Counted from the first letter of the stretch, positions 33,527-42,726 are shown. The stretch: DNA of 54,822 nucleotides from Oscillospiraceae bacterium (GCA_017541995.1 JAFXYD010000068.1:1-54822), one strand, 5' to 3'. The notes: a model not told the origin generated them from the sequence alone. Numbers and translations are program-made.

Positions 33527-33610
33527 AATCAGACAAATCCCAATTTGCCTCCCCGGCATATTCCCCCGCCGCGGGCATATCCTGTACCAAACCGCTTTGG
33601 AGGGAGAAAG

Positions 33611-34756
33611 ATGCGAAAAACGCTTTGCCTGCTGATGATCGCCGCCCTGCTGCTGGGGACGGCGCCCCGGGCCTGGGGGGAGGGGCCCGCCCTGGAGCTC
33701 CACGCCCCCTCCGCCATTCTGATGGACGCCGCCACCGGCACGGTGCTCTTTGAAAAAAACGCCGACGAGCGACGGGAGCCCGCCAGCGTCACCAAGGTCA
33801 TGACCCTGCTGCTGGTGATGGAGGCCCTGGAGGCCGGACAGATCGGCTGGGAGGATCGGGTCACCGCCTCCGCCGCCGCCGCGGCCAAGGGGGGCAGCCA
33901 GATCTACCTGGAGGAGGGGGAGCAGCTCTCCCTGGACGAGATGCTGAAATCCGTGGTGGTGAGCTCCGCCAACGACTGCGCCTGCGCCCTGGCGGAGCAC
34001 GTGGCGGGGAGCGAGACGGCCTTTGTAGCCCGGATGAATCAGCGGGCCGGGGAGCTGGGCATGACCAATACTCACTTCGTCAACTGCACCGGCCTGGACG
34101 ACGGGCCCGAGGCCCGGGAGCACCTCACCACCGCCCGGGACGTGGCCCTGATGTCCCGGGCGCTGCTGGGGCATGAGGCCATCCGCCGCTATACCACCAT
34201 CTGGACGGATACGGTCCGGGGCGGGGCCTTCGGCCTGTCCAACACCAACAAGCTGGTGCGCTTCTACGAGGGCACCACCGGTCTGAAAACCGGCTACACC
34301 TCCACGGCGGGCCACTGCCTCTCCGCCACCGCCAGGCGGGAGGGCATGGAGCTCATCGCCGTGGTGCTGGGGGACGATTCCTCCTCCCACCGCTTCGAGG
34401 ACGCCAAGGCCCTGCTGAACTGGGGCTTTGCCAACTACGCCCTGGTGGAGCCCCTGGAGGGGGTGACCCCACCCCCCGTTCCGGTGGAGCTGGGCGCGGC
34501 GGAGGCCGTGACCCCGGTGCCGGAGCAGAGCGGCCCCATTCTGATCGCCAGGGCCAAGGCCGCCTCCGTCACCCGCCAGCTGGAGCTGCCGGAGGGGGTG
34601 CAGGCCCCGGTGGAGGCCGGGCAGCGCCTGGGGACGCTGCGGATCAAGGCGGGGGAGGAGCTGCTGGCGGAGCTGCCTCTGACGACCCCGGAGCCCGTGC
34701 CCCGGCTCAGCTTCGGTCAGATCTGGCTGCGGCTGCTGCAAAGCCTGCTGAGCTGA
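33611..34756 (+). CDS. D-alanyl-D-alanine carboxypeptidase (DacF/PBP5-like)
   Basis: Trims the terminal D-Ala from peptidoglycan stem peptides. The 381-residue product has a signal peptide (~1-23), then SxxK = Ser59-Val-Thr-Lys62, SAN = 119-121 and KTG = 226-228, the complete penicillin-binding triad. The C-terminal ~110 residues are the beta-domain that places it near the membrane, ending in an amphipathic helix (IWLRLLQSLLS) that acts as membrane anchor. ATG 33611 follows GGAGGGAGAAAG. Confidence 0.95.
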   Translation: MRKTLCLLMIAALLLGTAPRAWGEGPALELHAPSAILMDAATGTVLFEKNADERREPASVTKVMTLLLVMEALEAGQIGWEDRVTASAAAAAKGGSQIYLEEGEQLSLDEMLKSVVVSSANDCACALAEHVAGSETAFVARMNQRAGELGMTNTHFVNCTGLDDGPEAREHLTTARDVALMSRALLGHEAIRRYTTIWTDTVRGGAFGLSNTNKLVRFYEGTTGLKTGYTSTAGHCLSATARREGMELIAVVLGDDSSSHRFEDAKALLNWGFANYALVEPLEGVTPPPVPVELGAAEAVTPVPEQSGPILIARAKAASVTRQLELPEGVQAPVEAGQRLGTLRIKAGEELLAELPLTTPEPVPRLSFGQIWLRLLQSLLS

Positions 34757-34804
34757 GCCGCCCTCCGGCAAAAGAAAAAGCTGGATTTTTCCGCCGGGAT
34801 GTGC

Positions 34805-34810
34805 TATAAT
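34805..34810 (+). promoter_or_regulatory. Putative -10 of mfd
   Basis: TATAAT (34805-34810) preceded by TGC (extended -10). The -35 at the proper distance, TGGATT (34782-34787), is weak. Confidence 0.45.
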
Positions 34811-34848
34811 AGAACCCAATCAGTCATACAAATATACTGCATAATTGA

Positions 34849-34874
34849 CGGAAAGGGGCCTCGGCCTCTTTCCG
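34849..34874 (+). promoter_or_regulatory. Leader hairpin before mfd
   Basis: An 11-bp stem (one G-U) pairs 34849-34859 with 34864-34874 around a 4-nt loop, 26 nt before the mfd start codon. No T-run follows. Function unknown. Confidence 0.45.
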
Positions 34875-34900
34875 CGTTGCTGCGTGGAGAAAGGAACCCA

Positions 34901-37900
34901 ATGAACGAGCTGCTGCTGAACGCTCTGCATGAGCTTCCTGAATACGAGACGATCCGCAAGACCCTGGCCCGGAACAAATCCGTGGGGGTCTCCGGGGCGG
35001 CCCAGATCAACCGCTCCCATCTGATCGCGGGGCTCTTCCGGGATCTGGGGCGGCCCATGCTGGTGCTCTGCCAGGATGAAATGGCCTGCCGCCGGACCCA
35101 GGAGGAGCTGGCGGCCTTCCTGGGGACGAGCTTCCCCATCCTGCCGGGCCGGGAGCTGACCTTCTATGACAGCGCCGCCGCCTCCCGGCAGTGGGAGCAA
35201 AAGCGGCTGCGGCTGCTCTACCGGATGGCCTGCGGCCTGGAGCCCCTGGTGATCGCGCCTCTGGAGGCCCTGGCCCTGCGGACCCTGCCCCGGCAGGTGC
35301 TGCTGGGGGCCGCGGTGCAGCTGCGCCCCGGCGCCCTCTTCGACCCCGAGGAGCTGGCGGGCCGCCTGCTCCGCAGCGGCTACACCCGCTGCCAGATGGT
35401 GGAGGGCGTGGGCCAGTTCGCCCTGCGGGGCGGCATTCTGGACGTCTACAGCCCTGCCGCCGAGAACCCCCTGCGGGTGGAGTTCTTCGGGGACGAGGTG
35501 GACGCCATGGGCTATTTCGACCCGCTGACCCAGCGGCGGGTGGAGAACGTGGAGGAGGCGGTGCTGCTGCCGGTGGCGGAGTCCCTGCCCCAGCTGCATC
35601 CCGGCGGCCTGGAGGGCCTGTGCGGGGAGCTGGAAAAGCTCATCGCCCGGCAGAAGCGCCGCAAGGTCCGCCACGAGGCGCTGATCAAGACCCTGGAGAC
35701 CGACCTGGAAAAGCTGCAAAACCGCAGCTTCTTCGGAGCCAGCGACCGCTATATGAGCCTGATCTACCCGGAGTTCACCACCGCCGCCGACTATCTGCCC
35801 GCCGAGGCCGTCACGGTCTTCTGCGACCACGGCAATCTGCGCCGGGCCGCCGCGGGCTGGGAGGAGGATCTGGGCCTGCAGCTGGACTCTCTGCTCCAGG
35901 GCGGGATCCTGGCGGGGGAGCTCTGCGACTTCGGCAAGGACTGGGAGGGCCTCTGCGCCGAGCTGGAGGGCCGTCCCGCCCTCTTCCTGGACGCCTTTTT
36001 GCCCTCCGCCTACCCCGAGGGCCTGCGCCCCGGGGCGCTGACGGACCTGGTGGCGAAGCAGCTGCCCTCCTACGGCGGCAACCTGGAGGTGGCCGCCCAG
36101 GACCTGGCCCACTACCAGAAAAACGGCTACCGGACCCTGGTGCTCTGCGGCAACCGCCGCCGGGGGGAGATTCTGGAGAGCTATCTGAAAGACAAGGGCC
36201 TTGCCGTCAGCATGGCCTTCCCGGCGGCGGACTGGCCCGCCCCCGGGGGCGTGTATCTCACCGACGGCTCCCTGCCCTGCGGCCTGGAGTATCCCACGGT
36301 CCGGCTGGCGGTGCTCTCCGAGGGCCAGCTTATGGCCCGGGCCGCCCGGAAGCCCCGGGCCAAGGCCAAGACCACCAATCGCCAGAAGCTCAATTCCTTC
36401 ACGGATCTGAGCCCCGGGGATCTCATCGTCCACGAGCACCACGGCATCGGCCGCTACCTGTGCATGGAGCAGATGAAGGTGGACGGGGCCGTGAAGGACT
36501 ATGTGAAAATCGCCTACCAGGGCTCCGACGTGCTCTACGTCCCGGCCACCCAGATGGATCTGATCTACAAATACATCGGCGCGGCCCAGGACAGCCCCGT
36601 GAAGCTGAACAAGCTGGGGGGCGACGCCTGGGAGAAGACCAAGAAGCGGGCCCGGGCCGCCGTCAAGGACCTGGCCGACGGCCTCATCAAGCTCTATGCC
36701 GAGCGCAAGCGCCGCATGGGCTTTGCCTTCGCCGCGGACACCCCCTGGCAGGCGGAGTTCGAGGACAATTTCCCCTACGCGGAGACCGACGACCAGCTCC
36801 GCTGCATCCATGAGATCAAAAACGATATGGAGGCCCCCGCCCCCATGGATCGGCTGCTCTGCGGCGACGTGGGCTTCGGCAAGACCGAGGTGGCCCTGCG
36901 GGCGGCCATGAAGGCCATGCTGGACTCCAAGCAGGTGGCGATTCTGGTGCCCACCACGGTCCTGGCCCAGCAGCACTACGTCACCGCCTGCCGCCGCTTC
37001 GAGGGCTTCCCGGTGAACATCGAGGTGCTCTCCCGCTTCCGCAGCCAGGCCCAGCAGAAGCGGGCCCTGGCGGGGCTCCGGGCGGGCTCCGTGGATCTCA
37101 TCATCGGCACCCACAAGCTGCTGCAAAAGGAAGTGGTCTTCAAGGATCTGGGTCTGCTCATCGTGGACGAGGAGCAGCGCTTCGGCGTGACCCATAAAGA
37201 AAGATTGAAGGAACTTTCCCGGGGCGTTGACGTCTTAACCCTGTCGGCAACCCCCATCCCCCGCACCCTGAACATGGCCCTCTCCGGCATCCGGGACATG
37301 TCCACCATCGAGGAGCCCCCGCTGGACCGCTATCCGGTGCAGACTCTGGTGCTGGAGCAGAACGAGCCGGTGCTGGACGACGCCATCCGCCGGGAGCTGG
37401 CCCGGGGCGGCCAGGTCTACTACCTCCACAACCGGGTGGAGTCCATCGCCCAGTGCGCGGCCCGGCTTTCCGCCCGGCATCCCGGGGCGGAGATTGCCGT
37501 GGCCCACGGCAAGATGAACGAGGAGCAGCTGGGGGAGGTCATGCAGCGCATGGCCGACGGGGAGATCCAGATCCTGGTCTGCACCACCATCATCGAGACC
37601 GGCATCGACATCCCCAACGTCAACACCCTGATCATCGAGGACGCGGACCGGCTGGGCCTGGCCCAGCTCCACCAGCTTCGGGGCCGGGTGGGCCGCTCCA
37701 GCCGCCACGCCTTCGCCTATCTCACCTTCCGGCGGGGCAAGGTCCTCTCCGAGGACGCGGAGAAGCGCCTGGAGGCCATCCGGGAGTACGCCGCCTTCGG
37801 CTCCGGCTTCAAAATTGCCATGCGGGATCTGGAGATCCGGGGAGCGGGCAATCTGCTGGGGGCCGAGCAGTCGGGCCACATCGTCTCCGTGGGCTACGAT

Positions 37901-38416
37901 ATGTATCTGAAGCTGCTGGAGGAGGTGGTCCTGGAGGAGCAGGGCGGCCCCGAGGCCAAGCCCGTGGACTGCACCGCCGACTTCGACATCACCGCCAACA
38001 TCGACAAGGACTACGTGGAGAGCGGGGAGCAGCGCATGGACCTCTATCGGCGCATGGCCGCCATCCGCTCCCAGTCCGACGCCGACGAGCTGCTGGACGA
38101 GATCGTGGACCGCTACGGGGATCCCCCCCGGGGCGTGCTGAATCTCATCGACGTGGCCCTGCTCCGGGCCAAGGCGGCGCCTCTGGCCGTCACCGACATC
38201 ACCCAGAAGGGCCGGGAGCTCCTCTTCACCCTGCTGGCCCTGGACTTCGAGACCCTTTCCGCCCTCTGCGCCGCCCCGGGTCTGGCGGGCCGCCTCTTCC
38301 TGCTGCCCAAGTCCAGGCAGCCCCTGCTGCGGCTGCGGCTGGCGGAGGGAGAAAACAGCCTGAAGGCGGCGGGCCTGCTGGTGGAGACGCTGGAGCGGCT
38401 GGTGACAGCAAAGTAA
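34901..38416 (+). CDS. mfd: Transcription-repair coupling factor Mfd
   Basis: A 1,171-residue ATPase that removes stalled RNA polymerase and recruits UvrA. The N-terminal UvrB-like part is followed by the RNA-polymerase interaction domain (LSPGDLIVHEHHGIGRYLC), the helicase core (Walker A GDVGFGKTEVA ~655-665; DEEQ ~756-759; SATPIPRTLNMALSGIRDMS) and the C-terminal TRCF domain. Length matches the family. ATG 34901 follows AAAGGA with ~8 nt spacing. It has its own putative promoter. Confidence 0.97.
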   Translation: MNELLLNALHELPEYETIRKTLARNKSVGVSGAAQINRSHLIAGLFRDLGRPMLVLCQDEMACRRTQEELAAFLGTSFPILPGRELTFYDSAAASRQWEQKRLRLLYRMACGLEPLVIAPLEALALRTLPRQVLLGAAVQLRPGALFDPEELAGRLLRSGYTRCQMVEGVGQFALRGGILDVYSPAAENPLRVEFFGDEVDAMGYFDPLTQRRVENVEEAVLLPVAESLPQLHPGGLEGLCGELEKLIARQKRRKVRHEALIKTLETDLEKLQNRSFFGASDRYMSLIYPEFTTAADYLPAEAVTVFCDHGNLRRAAAGWEEDLGLQLDSLLQGGILAGELCDFGKDWEGLCAELEGRPALFLDAFLPSAYPEGLRPGALTDLVAKQLPSYGGNLEVAAQDLAHYQKNGYRTLVLCGNRRRGEILESYLKDKGLAVSMAFPAADWPAPGGVYLTDGSLPCGLEYPTVRLAVLSEGQLMARAARKPRAKAKTTNRQKLNSFTDLSPGDLIVHEHHGIGRYLCMEQMKVDGAVKDYVKIAYQGSDVLYVPATQMDLIYKYIGAAQDSPVKLNKLGGDAWEKTKKRARAAVKDLADGLIKLYAERKRRMGFAFAADTPWQAEFEDNFPYAETDDQLRCIHEIKNDMEAPAPMDRLLCGDVGFGKTEVALRAAMKAMLDSKQVAILVPTTVLAQQHYVTACRRFEGFPVNIEVLSRFRSQAQQKRALAGLRAGSVDLIIGTHKLLQKEVVFKDLGLLIVDEEQRFGVTHKERLKELSRGVDVLTLSATPIPRTLNMALSGIRDMSTIEEPPLDRYPVQTLVLEQNEPVLDDAIRRELARGGQVYYLHNRVESIAQCAARLSARHPGAEIAVAHGKMNEEQLGEVMQRMADGEIQILVCTTIIETGIDIPNVNTLIIEDADRLGLAQLHQLRGRVGRSSRHAFAYLTFRRGKVLSEDAEKRLEAIREYAAFGSGFKIAMRDLEIRGAGNLLGAEQSGHIVSVGYDMYLKLLEEVVLEEQGGPEAKPVDCTADFDITANIDKDYVESGEQRMDLYRRMAAIRSQSDADELLDEIVDRYGDPPRGVLNLIDVALLRAKAAPLAVTDITQKGRELLFTLLALDFETLSALCAAPGLAGRLFLLPKSRQPLLRLRLAEGENSLKAAGLLVETLERLVTAK

Positions 38417-38440
38417 ATTTCCAATCGTAACGAAATGTCA

Positions 38441-38469
38441 TTGCATTTTTTTCACGATCCGGATATAAT
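38441..38469 (+). promoter_or_regulatory. Promoter of the VanW gene
   Basis: TTGCAT (38441-38446), 17-nt spacer, TATAAT (38464-38469). Confidence 0.75.
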
Positions 38470-38510
38470 AATAAGTCAAGAAAGAAATCCATCGAAAGGG
38501 GGAAACTCCC

Positions 38511-40511
38511 ATGGCAAAAGGTAAATTCCAAGCGGGGAAGGGCGGCGCCCGTCCCGCGGCCCACAACGATCCCTACGCGGTGCAGGATAAGCCCGAGAGC
38601 AAGCACTCCGACCTGCGCCGGAAGCTCTGGCCCATTCTGGCCGCCGTGGCCGGCGTGGCCGTGCTGGTGGTGGGCATTCTGATTTTAACCAAAGGCGGCA
38701 GCAAGCTCCCCAGCCAGGAGAGCACGATGCCCGCGACCGTGGCCCTGGAGGGTCTGACCCGCTCCGAGCTGGAGCAGCGCTTCCGGGAGCTGGACAAGAT
38801 CTACGACCAGGCGCTGAGTCTGAAGCTCTCCCCGGAGACCACCGAGGGCGAGCCCACCGAAGAGCCCTTCACCCTGACTCTGACCCGGGCCGACAGCGGC
38901 GTGGGCCTGGATCTGACCAGGCTGAAATCCGATCTGGACGCCGGCGTGGGCCAGGAGGCCCAGGGGGTGGACAGCTATCTGCTGGACCCCCGGGACTACT
39001 TCAAAATGGACGAGGCCGCCATCCGGGCCTTCCTGGAGGACTTCGTCGGGAAGAACGGCACCGAGTATGAGGCCTCCTCCGCCAAGCTGGAGGAGCCCAC
39101 CCAGGAGGACCTGCCCAAGGACGAGAACGCGGAGGCCCCCGGCAAGATCCTGGTGATCCACACCGGCACCCCGGGCCGGGGCTTCACCGCCCAGCAGCTC
39201 TTCGACACCGTCAAGACCGCCTATGAGACGGCGCTGATCGCGGAACAGCCCGAGACCGTTCTGAGCCAGGAGCTCAGCTACGCCCTGCGCCTGCCGGAGC
39301 TGGTGGACGCCGAGAAGCTCCACGAGCAGTTCTGCACCGAGGCGGAGAACGCCTCCTACGACAGCGAAAAGAAGGAAATCGTGGAGGGCAAGGAGGGCTT
39401 CGGCTTTGACCAGGAGGCCCTGGCCGAGGCGCTGGCCAAGGCGGAGCCCGGCGCGGTGCTGCGCGTCCCCATGAACCGCATCAAGCCCGAGATCGACGCC
39501 GAGAAGCTGGAGGCCAACCTCTTCAAGGACGTGATCGGAGAGGCCCACACCAAGCACACCTCCAATTCCAACCGCACCAACAACCTGCGCCTGGCCTGCG
39601 AGGCCATCGACGGCACGGTGGTGCAGCCCGGCGAGGTCTTCTCCTTCAACCAGACCGTAGGCGAGCGCACCGCCGCAAAGGGCTATAAGGAAGCCCTGGC
39701 CTACGTCAGCGGCGGCCAGACCAAGCCCGAGCTGGGCGGCGGCGTCTGCCAGGTGGCCACCAGCATCTACTACGCCGTGCTGCTGGCGGATCTGGAGAGC
39801 GTGGAGCGGGCGCCCCACATGTTCACCGTGGACTACGTGCCCCTGGGCATGGACGCCACCGTGTACTGGGGATACCGGGACTACAAGTTCCGGAATACCA
39901 GCCCCTATCCCATCCGGGTCGACGCCTCCGTCTCCGGCGGCAAGGTCCACATCGTGCTCAACGGCACCGAGTGGAAGGACTACACCGTGGAGCTGAGCTA
40001 TGAGGTCCTGGAGAAGGAGACCTGGGAGGTGGTGGAGAAGGAGGTCAGCGCCGGCAGCGGCTATTACAACGGCCAGACCATCACCAGCCCCTATACCGGC
40101 TACAAGGTTCAGACCTACCGCACCACCAAGGACCGGGAGACCGGCAAGGTCATCGAGACCACCAAGATCGCCCTGAACCACTATGACAAGCGGGACAAGG
40201 TGGTGGCGAAGGTGGTGGGAGGCAGCACCCCGCAGCCCACCCAGCCCACGCCTACCCAGCCCCAGCCCACGCAGCCCAAGCCCACGGAGCCCGCGCCCAC
40301 CCAGCCCAAGCCCACCGAGCCCCAGCCCACCCAGCCTCCCGAGACCCAGCCCACGGAGCCCACGCCTCCCGAGACGCAGGCCACGGAGCCCCAGCCTCCC
40401 GAGACCCAGGCCACGGAGCCCCAGCCTCCCGAGACTCAGCCCGCGGCGCCTCAGCCCACGGAGACCCAGCCCGCGGAGCCTGCCCCCGGCGAGGGGGAGG
40501 GCGGCGCGTAA
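38511..40511 (+). CDS. VanW-family membrane-anchored extracytoplasmic protein
   Basis: A 666-residue protein. A cytoplasmic basic N-terminus and a membrane helix (~38-60) precede a peptidoglycan-binding-like middle and a VanW domain (~340-490: SNRTNNLRLACEAIDGTVV, PGEVFSFN, GGGVCQVATSIYYAVL). A G5-like segment (~495-560) follows. The last ~95 residues are Pro/Thr/Gln/Glu-rich repeats (PTQPKPTEP), a wall-spanning stalk without a sortase signal. VanW proteins occur in vancomycin-resistance and spore loci but the activity is unknown. ATG 38511 follows AAAGGGGGAA. Confidence 0.88.
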   Translation: MAKGKFQAGKGGARPAAHNDPYAVQDKPESKHSDLRRKLWPILAAVAGVAVLVVGILILTKGGSKLPSQESTMPATVALEGLTRSELEQRFRELDKIYDQALSLKLSPETTEGEPTEEPFTLTLTRADSGVGLDLTRLKSDLDAGVGQEAQGVDSYLLDPRDYFKMDEAAIRAFLEDFVGKNGTEYEASSAKLEEPTQEDLPKDENAEAPGKILVIHTGTPGRGFTAQQLFDTVKTAYETALIAEQPETVLSQELSYALRLPELVDAEKLHEQFCTEAENASYDSEKKEIVEGKEGFGFDQEALAEALAKAEPGAVLRVPMNRIKPEIDAEKLEANLFKDVIGEAHTKHTSNSNRTNNLRLACEAIDGTVVQPGEVFSFNQTVGERTAAKGYKEALAYVSGGQTKPELGGGVCQVATSIYYAVLLADLESVERAPHMFTVDYVPLGMDATVYWGYRDYKFRNTSPYPIRVDASVSGGKVHIVLNGTEWKDYTVELSYEVLEKETWEVVEKEVSAGSGYYNGQTITSPYTGYKVQTYRTTKDRETGKVIETTKIALNHYDKRDKVVAKVVGGSTPQPTQPTPTQPQPTQPKPTEPAPTQPKPTEPQPTQPPETQPTEPTPPETQATEPQPPETQATEPQPPETQPAAPQPTETQPAEPAPGEGEGGA

Positions 40512-40542
40512 GCCGGTCCCGGCGCGGAACGGTAACAGCCCG

Positions 40543-40572
40543 CCGGGGCGGCCCCAGGCCGCCCCGGCTTTT
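40543..40572 (+). terminator. Terminator of the VanW gene
   Basis: An 11-bp perfect stem CCGGGGCGGCC / GGCCGCCCCGG with a 3-nt loop is followed by CTTTT. The stem and loop resemble a REP but no GTAG is present. Confidence 0.7.
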
Positions 40573-40595
40573 GTCCGCAAAAAGCGTTCCAATGC

Positions 40596-40624
40596 TTGCG
40601 AAAGCGGGAAAACTGTGCTATACT
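40596..40624 (+). promoter_or_regulatory. Promoter of the TIGR04255 gene
   Basis: TTGCGA (40596-40601), 17-nt spacer, TATACT (40619-40624) with extended -10 TGC. Confidence 0.7.
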
Positions 40625-40653
40625 CAAAGAAAAAAGCCAATGGAGGCGACGAC

Positions 40654-41442
40654 ATGTTTTTCGACCGTGAGCGCTATCTGTACCGCAAGCCCCAGCTGGT
40701 GGAGGTGATCTGCCAGCTCCGCTTCCCCACCATTCTGTCCATCTCGGCCCGGGAGCCCGCGGATTTCCAGGAGGCCATCCGGGACAACTTCCCCCAGTAC
40801 AAGCGCCTGCAGGAGCGGCCCCAGCCCAAGCTCAGCGGCGGCCCCGGCAACTTCCGGGTGGAGGAGGGCCAGGCCATCACCAACTACCAGTTCCTCTCCG
40901 CCGACGGCCGCTGGAAGGTGAATCTCACCAACAGCTTCGTGGCCCTGGCCACTCCGGCCTATACCAAGTGGGAGGACTTTGCCGCCAAGCTGGATCTGGT
41001 GCTCTCCCAGTTCATTCCCATCTATCGCCCCGCCTACTTTGAGCGGGTGGGTCTGCGCTTCATCAACGTCTTTTCCCGCAAGGCCCTGGACCTGGAGGGA
41101 GTGCCCTTCCGGGAGCTCTTCCAGCCCGGCTACCTGGGCCTGCTGGGGGAGGAGGACGTCCGGGAGGAGAGCTTCGCCCGCTCCGGCCAGGACGTTGAGT
41201 TGGCCGTCTCCGGGGGCTGCCGGGTCAAGCTCCACGCGGGCCCCGGGATGCTGCAGCGGGGGAACCAGAAGGACAACGAGGTGAAGTTCATCCTGGACAA
41301 CGACGTGTTCATGAACGGCAAGCTCCCGGTGGAACAGTGCGCCCCCGCCCTCCAGACCGTCCATCTCCAGGCCGACCGCCTCTTTGCCGGCGCCATCACC
41401 CAGCGGCTCCACGAGGCCATGGAGCCCGCGCCCCTGGACTGA
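40654..41442 (+). CDS. TIGR04255-family protein
   Basis: A 262-residue soluble protein resembling the sporadic TIGR04255 family: LVEVICQLRFP at the start, then DFQEAIRDNFPQYKR and FERVGLRFINVF. The function is unknown. Some members sit next to restriction or defence genes, but here the neighbours are a VanW gene and a small zinc-ribbon membrane protein. ATG 40654 is preceded by GGAGG with 7 nt spacing. It has its own promoter and terminator, i.e. a single-gene unit. Confidence 0.75.
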   Translation: MFFDRERYLYRKPQLVEVICQLRFPTILSISAREPADFQEAIRDNFPQYKRLQERPQPKLSGGPGNFRVEEGQAITNYQFLSADGRWKVNLTNSFVALATPAYTKWEDFAAKLDLVLSQFIPIYRPAYFERVGLRFINVFSRKALDLEGVPFRELFQPGYLGLLGEEDVREESFARSGQDVELAVSGGCRVKLHAGPGMLQRGNQKDNEVKFILDNDVFMNGKLPVEQCAPALQTVHLQADRLFAGAITQRLHEAMEPAPLD

Positions 41443-41471
41443 TCCCGGAAAAACGGAAATCACGCAAGGAA

Positions 41472-41506
41472 ATCCAGCCGCCCCGGCCCCGGAGCGGCTG
41501 GATTTT
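41472..41506 (+). terminator. Terminator of the TIGR04255 gene
   Basis: A 10-bp stem ATCCAGCCGC/GCGGCTGGAT with a 12-nt loop is followed by a short T-run, with more T's at 41513-41518. Confidence 0.6.
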
Positions 41507-41547
41507 GAACGCTTTTTTAACTTTCCGTGAATTCTCCGCCCAGTTTC

Positions 41548-41575
41548 TTGATTTTGTCGGAAAAGCGGATATAAT
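41548..41575 (+). promoter_or_regulatory. Promoter of the zinc-ribbon gene
   Basis: TTGATT (41548-41553), 16-nt spacer, TATAAT (41570-41575). Confidence 0.6.
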
Positions 41576-41629
41576 GAACAGTGCCGGGAATCCCCGGCGG
41601 ATATCGTTTTCCGCAAGGTGGTGGAAACT

Positions 41630-42040
41630 GTGTTCCGAAGAATGCTCCAGCGATATTCCGCGGCCCTGCGGCGCTTTATGTACGGGCGCTGCGGCGCGGA
41701 CCAACTGAATGTTTTCCTGCTCATTACGGCAGTGGTGCTGAACGTCGTCAGTCTGATTCTCACCCGCCTGGGCGCGGTCTGCGCCGTCATCGGCATGGTG
41801 GTCAATCTCCTGGCCTACGGCGTTCTGATCTGGTATCTGTTCCGCTTCTTCTCCCGGAATCTGGAGAAGCGCATCCTGGAAAACCGGCGCTTTCTGACCT
41901 GGAAATCCCGGGTCACCGACCGGCAGAACCGCTATTACCGCTGCCCCAACTGCAAGCAGACCGTCCGCGTCCCCTGGGGCCGGGGCAAAATCTGCATCAA
42001 GTGCCCCAAGTGCAGCGAAAAGTTCATACGGAAAAGCTGA
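41630..42040 (+). CDS. Small membrane protein with C-terminal zinc ribbon
   Basis: A 136-residue protein with two membrane helices (~25-45 and ~50-75) and a cytoplasmic tail carrying CPNC-x19-CPKC-like pairs (RCPNCKQT, KCPKCSEK), a zinc ribbon. Function is unknown; conserved in many Clostridia. The GTG at 41630 is preferred because AAGGTGG lies at a proper distance; GTGs at 41618 and 41621 and an ATG at 41642 are alternatives. A hairpin (42040-42071) follows. Confidence 0.75.
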   Translation: MFRRMLQRYSAALRRFMYGRCGADQLNVFLLITAVVLNVVSLILTRLGAVCAVIGMVVNLLAYGVLIWYLFRFFSRNLEKRILENRRFLTWKSRVTDRQNRYYRCPNCKQTVRVPWGRGKICIKCPKCSEKFIRKS

Positions 42041-42071
42041 AACCGTCTCCGGCCACGCCGGGAGGCGGTTT
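42040..42071 (+). terminator. Terminator-like hairpin after the zinc-ribbon gene
   Basis: An 11-bp stem (one G-U) pairs AAACCGTCTCC with GGAGGCGGTTT around a 10-nt loop. Only a short T-rich tail follows, so termination may be partial. Confidence 0.55.
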
Positions 42072-42079
42072 GCTTTATC

Positions 42080-42142
42080 AGTTCTTAGTTGTCAGTTCTT
42101 AGTTCTTAGGGGCGGTATCCTTCAAATTGCGATTTGAAGGAT
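42080..42142 (+). repeat. Left flank of four-helix-bundle gene 2: heptamers plus hairpin
   Basis: Four heptamers AGTTCTT, AGTTGTC, AGTTCTT, AGTTCTT (42080-42107) are followed by an 11-bp hairpin (42117-42127 with 42132-42142, loop TGCG). The same order recurs at 42646-42708 after the gene, in direct orientation. Confidence 0.85.
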
Positions 42143-42200
42143 GATAAATAATATATTTCCTTCGGAACAATCAAGACTGGAGCGAACGACGGATTTCTTA

Positions 42201-42228
42201 TTGATTTTTCTTTTTTTCATGCTATAAT
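42201..42228 (+). promoter_or_regulatory. Promoter of four-helix-bundle gene 2
   Basis: TTGATT (42201-42206), 16-nt spacer, TATAAT (42223-42228) with extended -10 TGC. It lies inside the repeat-bracketed segment, so the gene appears to bring its own promoter. Confidence 0.65.
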
Positions 42229-42268
42229 AAGAAGAAAAATTTTCAATGGACGGGGGGAACTGTGCGGA

Positions 42269-42622
42269 ATGAGTGGATACAAGCAGCTGATCGTATGGCA
42301 AAAAGGCATCCAGCTGGTGAAGATTGTCTATTCCCTTTCCCGCCGCTTTCCGCCGGAGGAGCAGTACGGTCTGAGCTCCCAGCTGCGCCGGGCTGCCGTC
42401 TCCATCCCTTCCAATATTGCCGAGGGTAACGGAAGAGCTTCCCGAAGCGAATATCTCCGCTTTCTGAGCATTGCCAGAGGCTCCTGCTTTGAACTGGACA
42501 CCCAGCTGACCATTTGCCGGGAGATCGGGTTCTGCACAGAGGAAGAGCTGGCCCCAGCCTTCTCCCTGGCGGAGGAAATCGGCCGCATCCTCAACGGGAT
42601 GCTCCGCAAGCTGGCTGATTAA
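42269..42622 (+). CDS. Four-helix-bundle protein (23S rRNA IVS/Avd-like), copy 2
   Basis: A 117-residue helical protein of the same family as 19958-20323. Shared blocks are LIVWQKG-type N-terminus, GLSSQLRRAAVSIPSNIAEG and FLSIARGSCFELDTQL; the C-terminal thirds differ. No reverse transcriptase, rRNA or target-adhesin gene is near, so a diversity-generating retroelement role is not supported. It has its own promoter inside a repeat-flanked segment and lies between unrelated housekeeping genes, which suggests a small insertion. Confidence 0.85.
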   Translation: MSGYKQLIVWQKGIQLVKIVYSLSRRFPPEEQYGLSSQLRRAAVSIPSNIAEGNGRASRSEYLRFLSIARGSCFELDTQLTICREIGFCTEEELAPAFSLAEEIGRILNGMLRKLAD

Positions 42623-42645
42623 CGGCTGGTGCCGAGAATTCACCG

Positions 42646-42708
42646 AGTTGTTAGTTGTTAGAAATTAGTTCTTAGGGAATGTATCGTTCAAATTGCCATT
42701 TGAACGAT
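42646..42708 (+). repeat. Right flank of four-helix-bundle gene 2: heptamers plus hairpin
   Basis: Heptamers AGTTGTT, AGTTGTT, AGAAATT, AGTTCTT (42646-42673) are followed by an 11-bp hairpin (42683-42693 with 42698-42708, loop TGCC). Compared with the left flank, one stem pair has changed from C:G to G:C on both arms. Confidence 0.85.
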
Positions 42709-42726
42709 GAAAATAATTGATTTTCC

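Larger units (their letters stand above)
33216..33610 (+). other. Intergenic region with terminator and REP-like array
   Basis: These 395 bp hold no gene. They contain the terminator (33237-33269), a six-member GTAG palindrome array (33291-33526) and, just before the carboxypeptidase gene, a GGAGGGAG ribosome binding site. No convincing promoter was seen in 33527-33600. Confidence 0.75.

Noticed and set aside
23181-33590. Very long minus-strand open frames (23181-28268 and 28545-33590) opposite the giant phosphatase
   Set aside because: They mirror a GC-rich coding strand, have low-complexity Gly/Val/Leu/His composition, no ribosome binding sites, no recognisable domains, and the plus strand codes for clear enzyme motifs.
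42269-42622. Intervening sequence of a 23S rRNA gene
   Set aside because: The protein family fits, but no rRNA sequence flanks the gene; it lies between protein genes.
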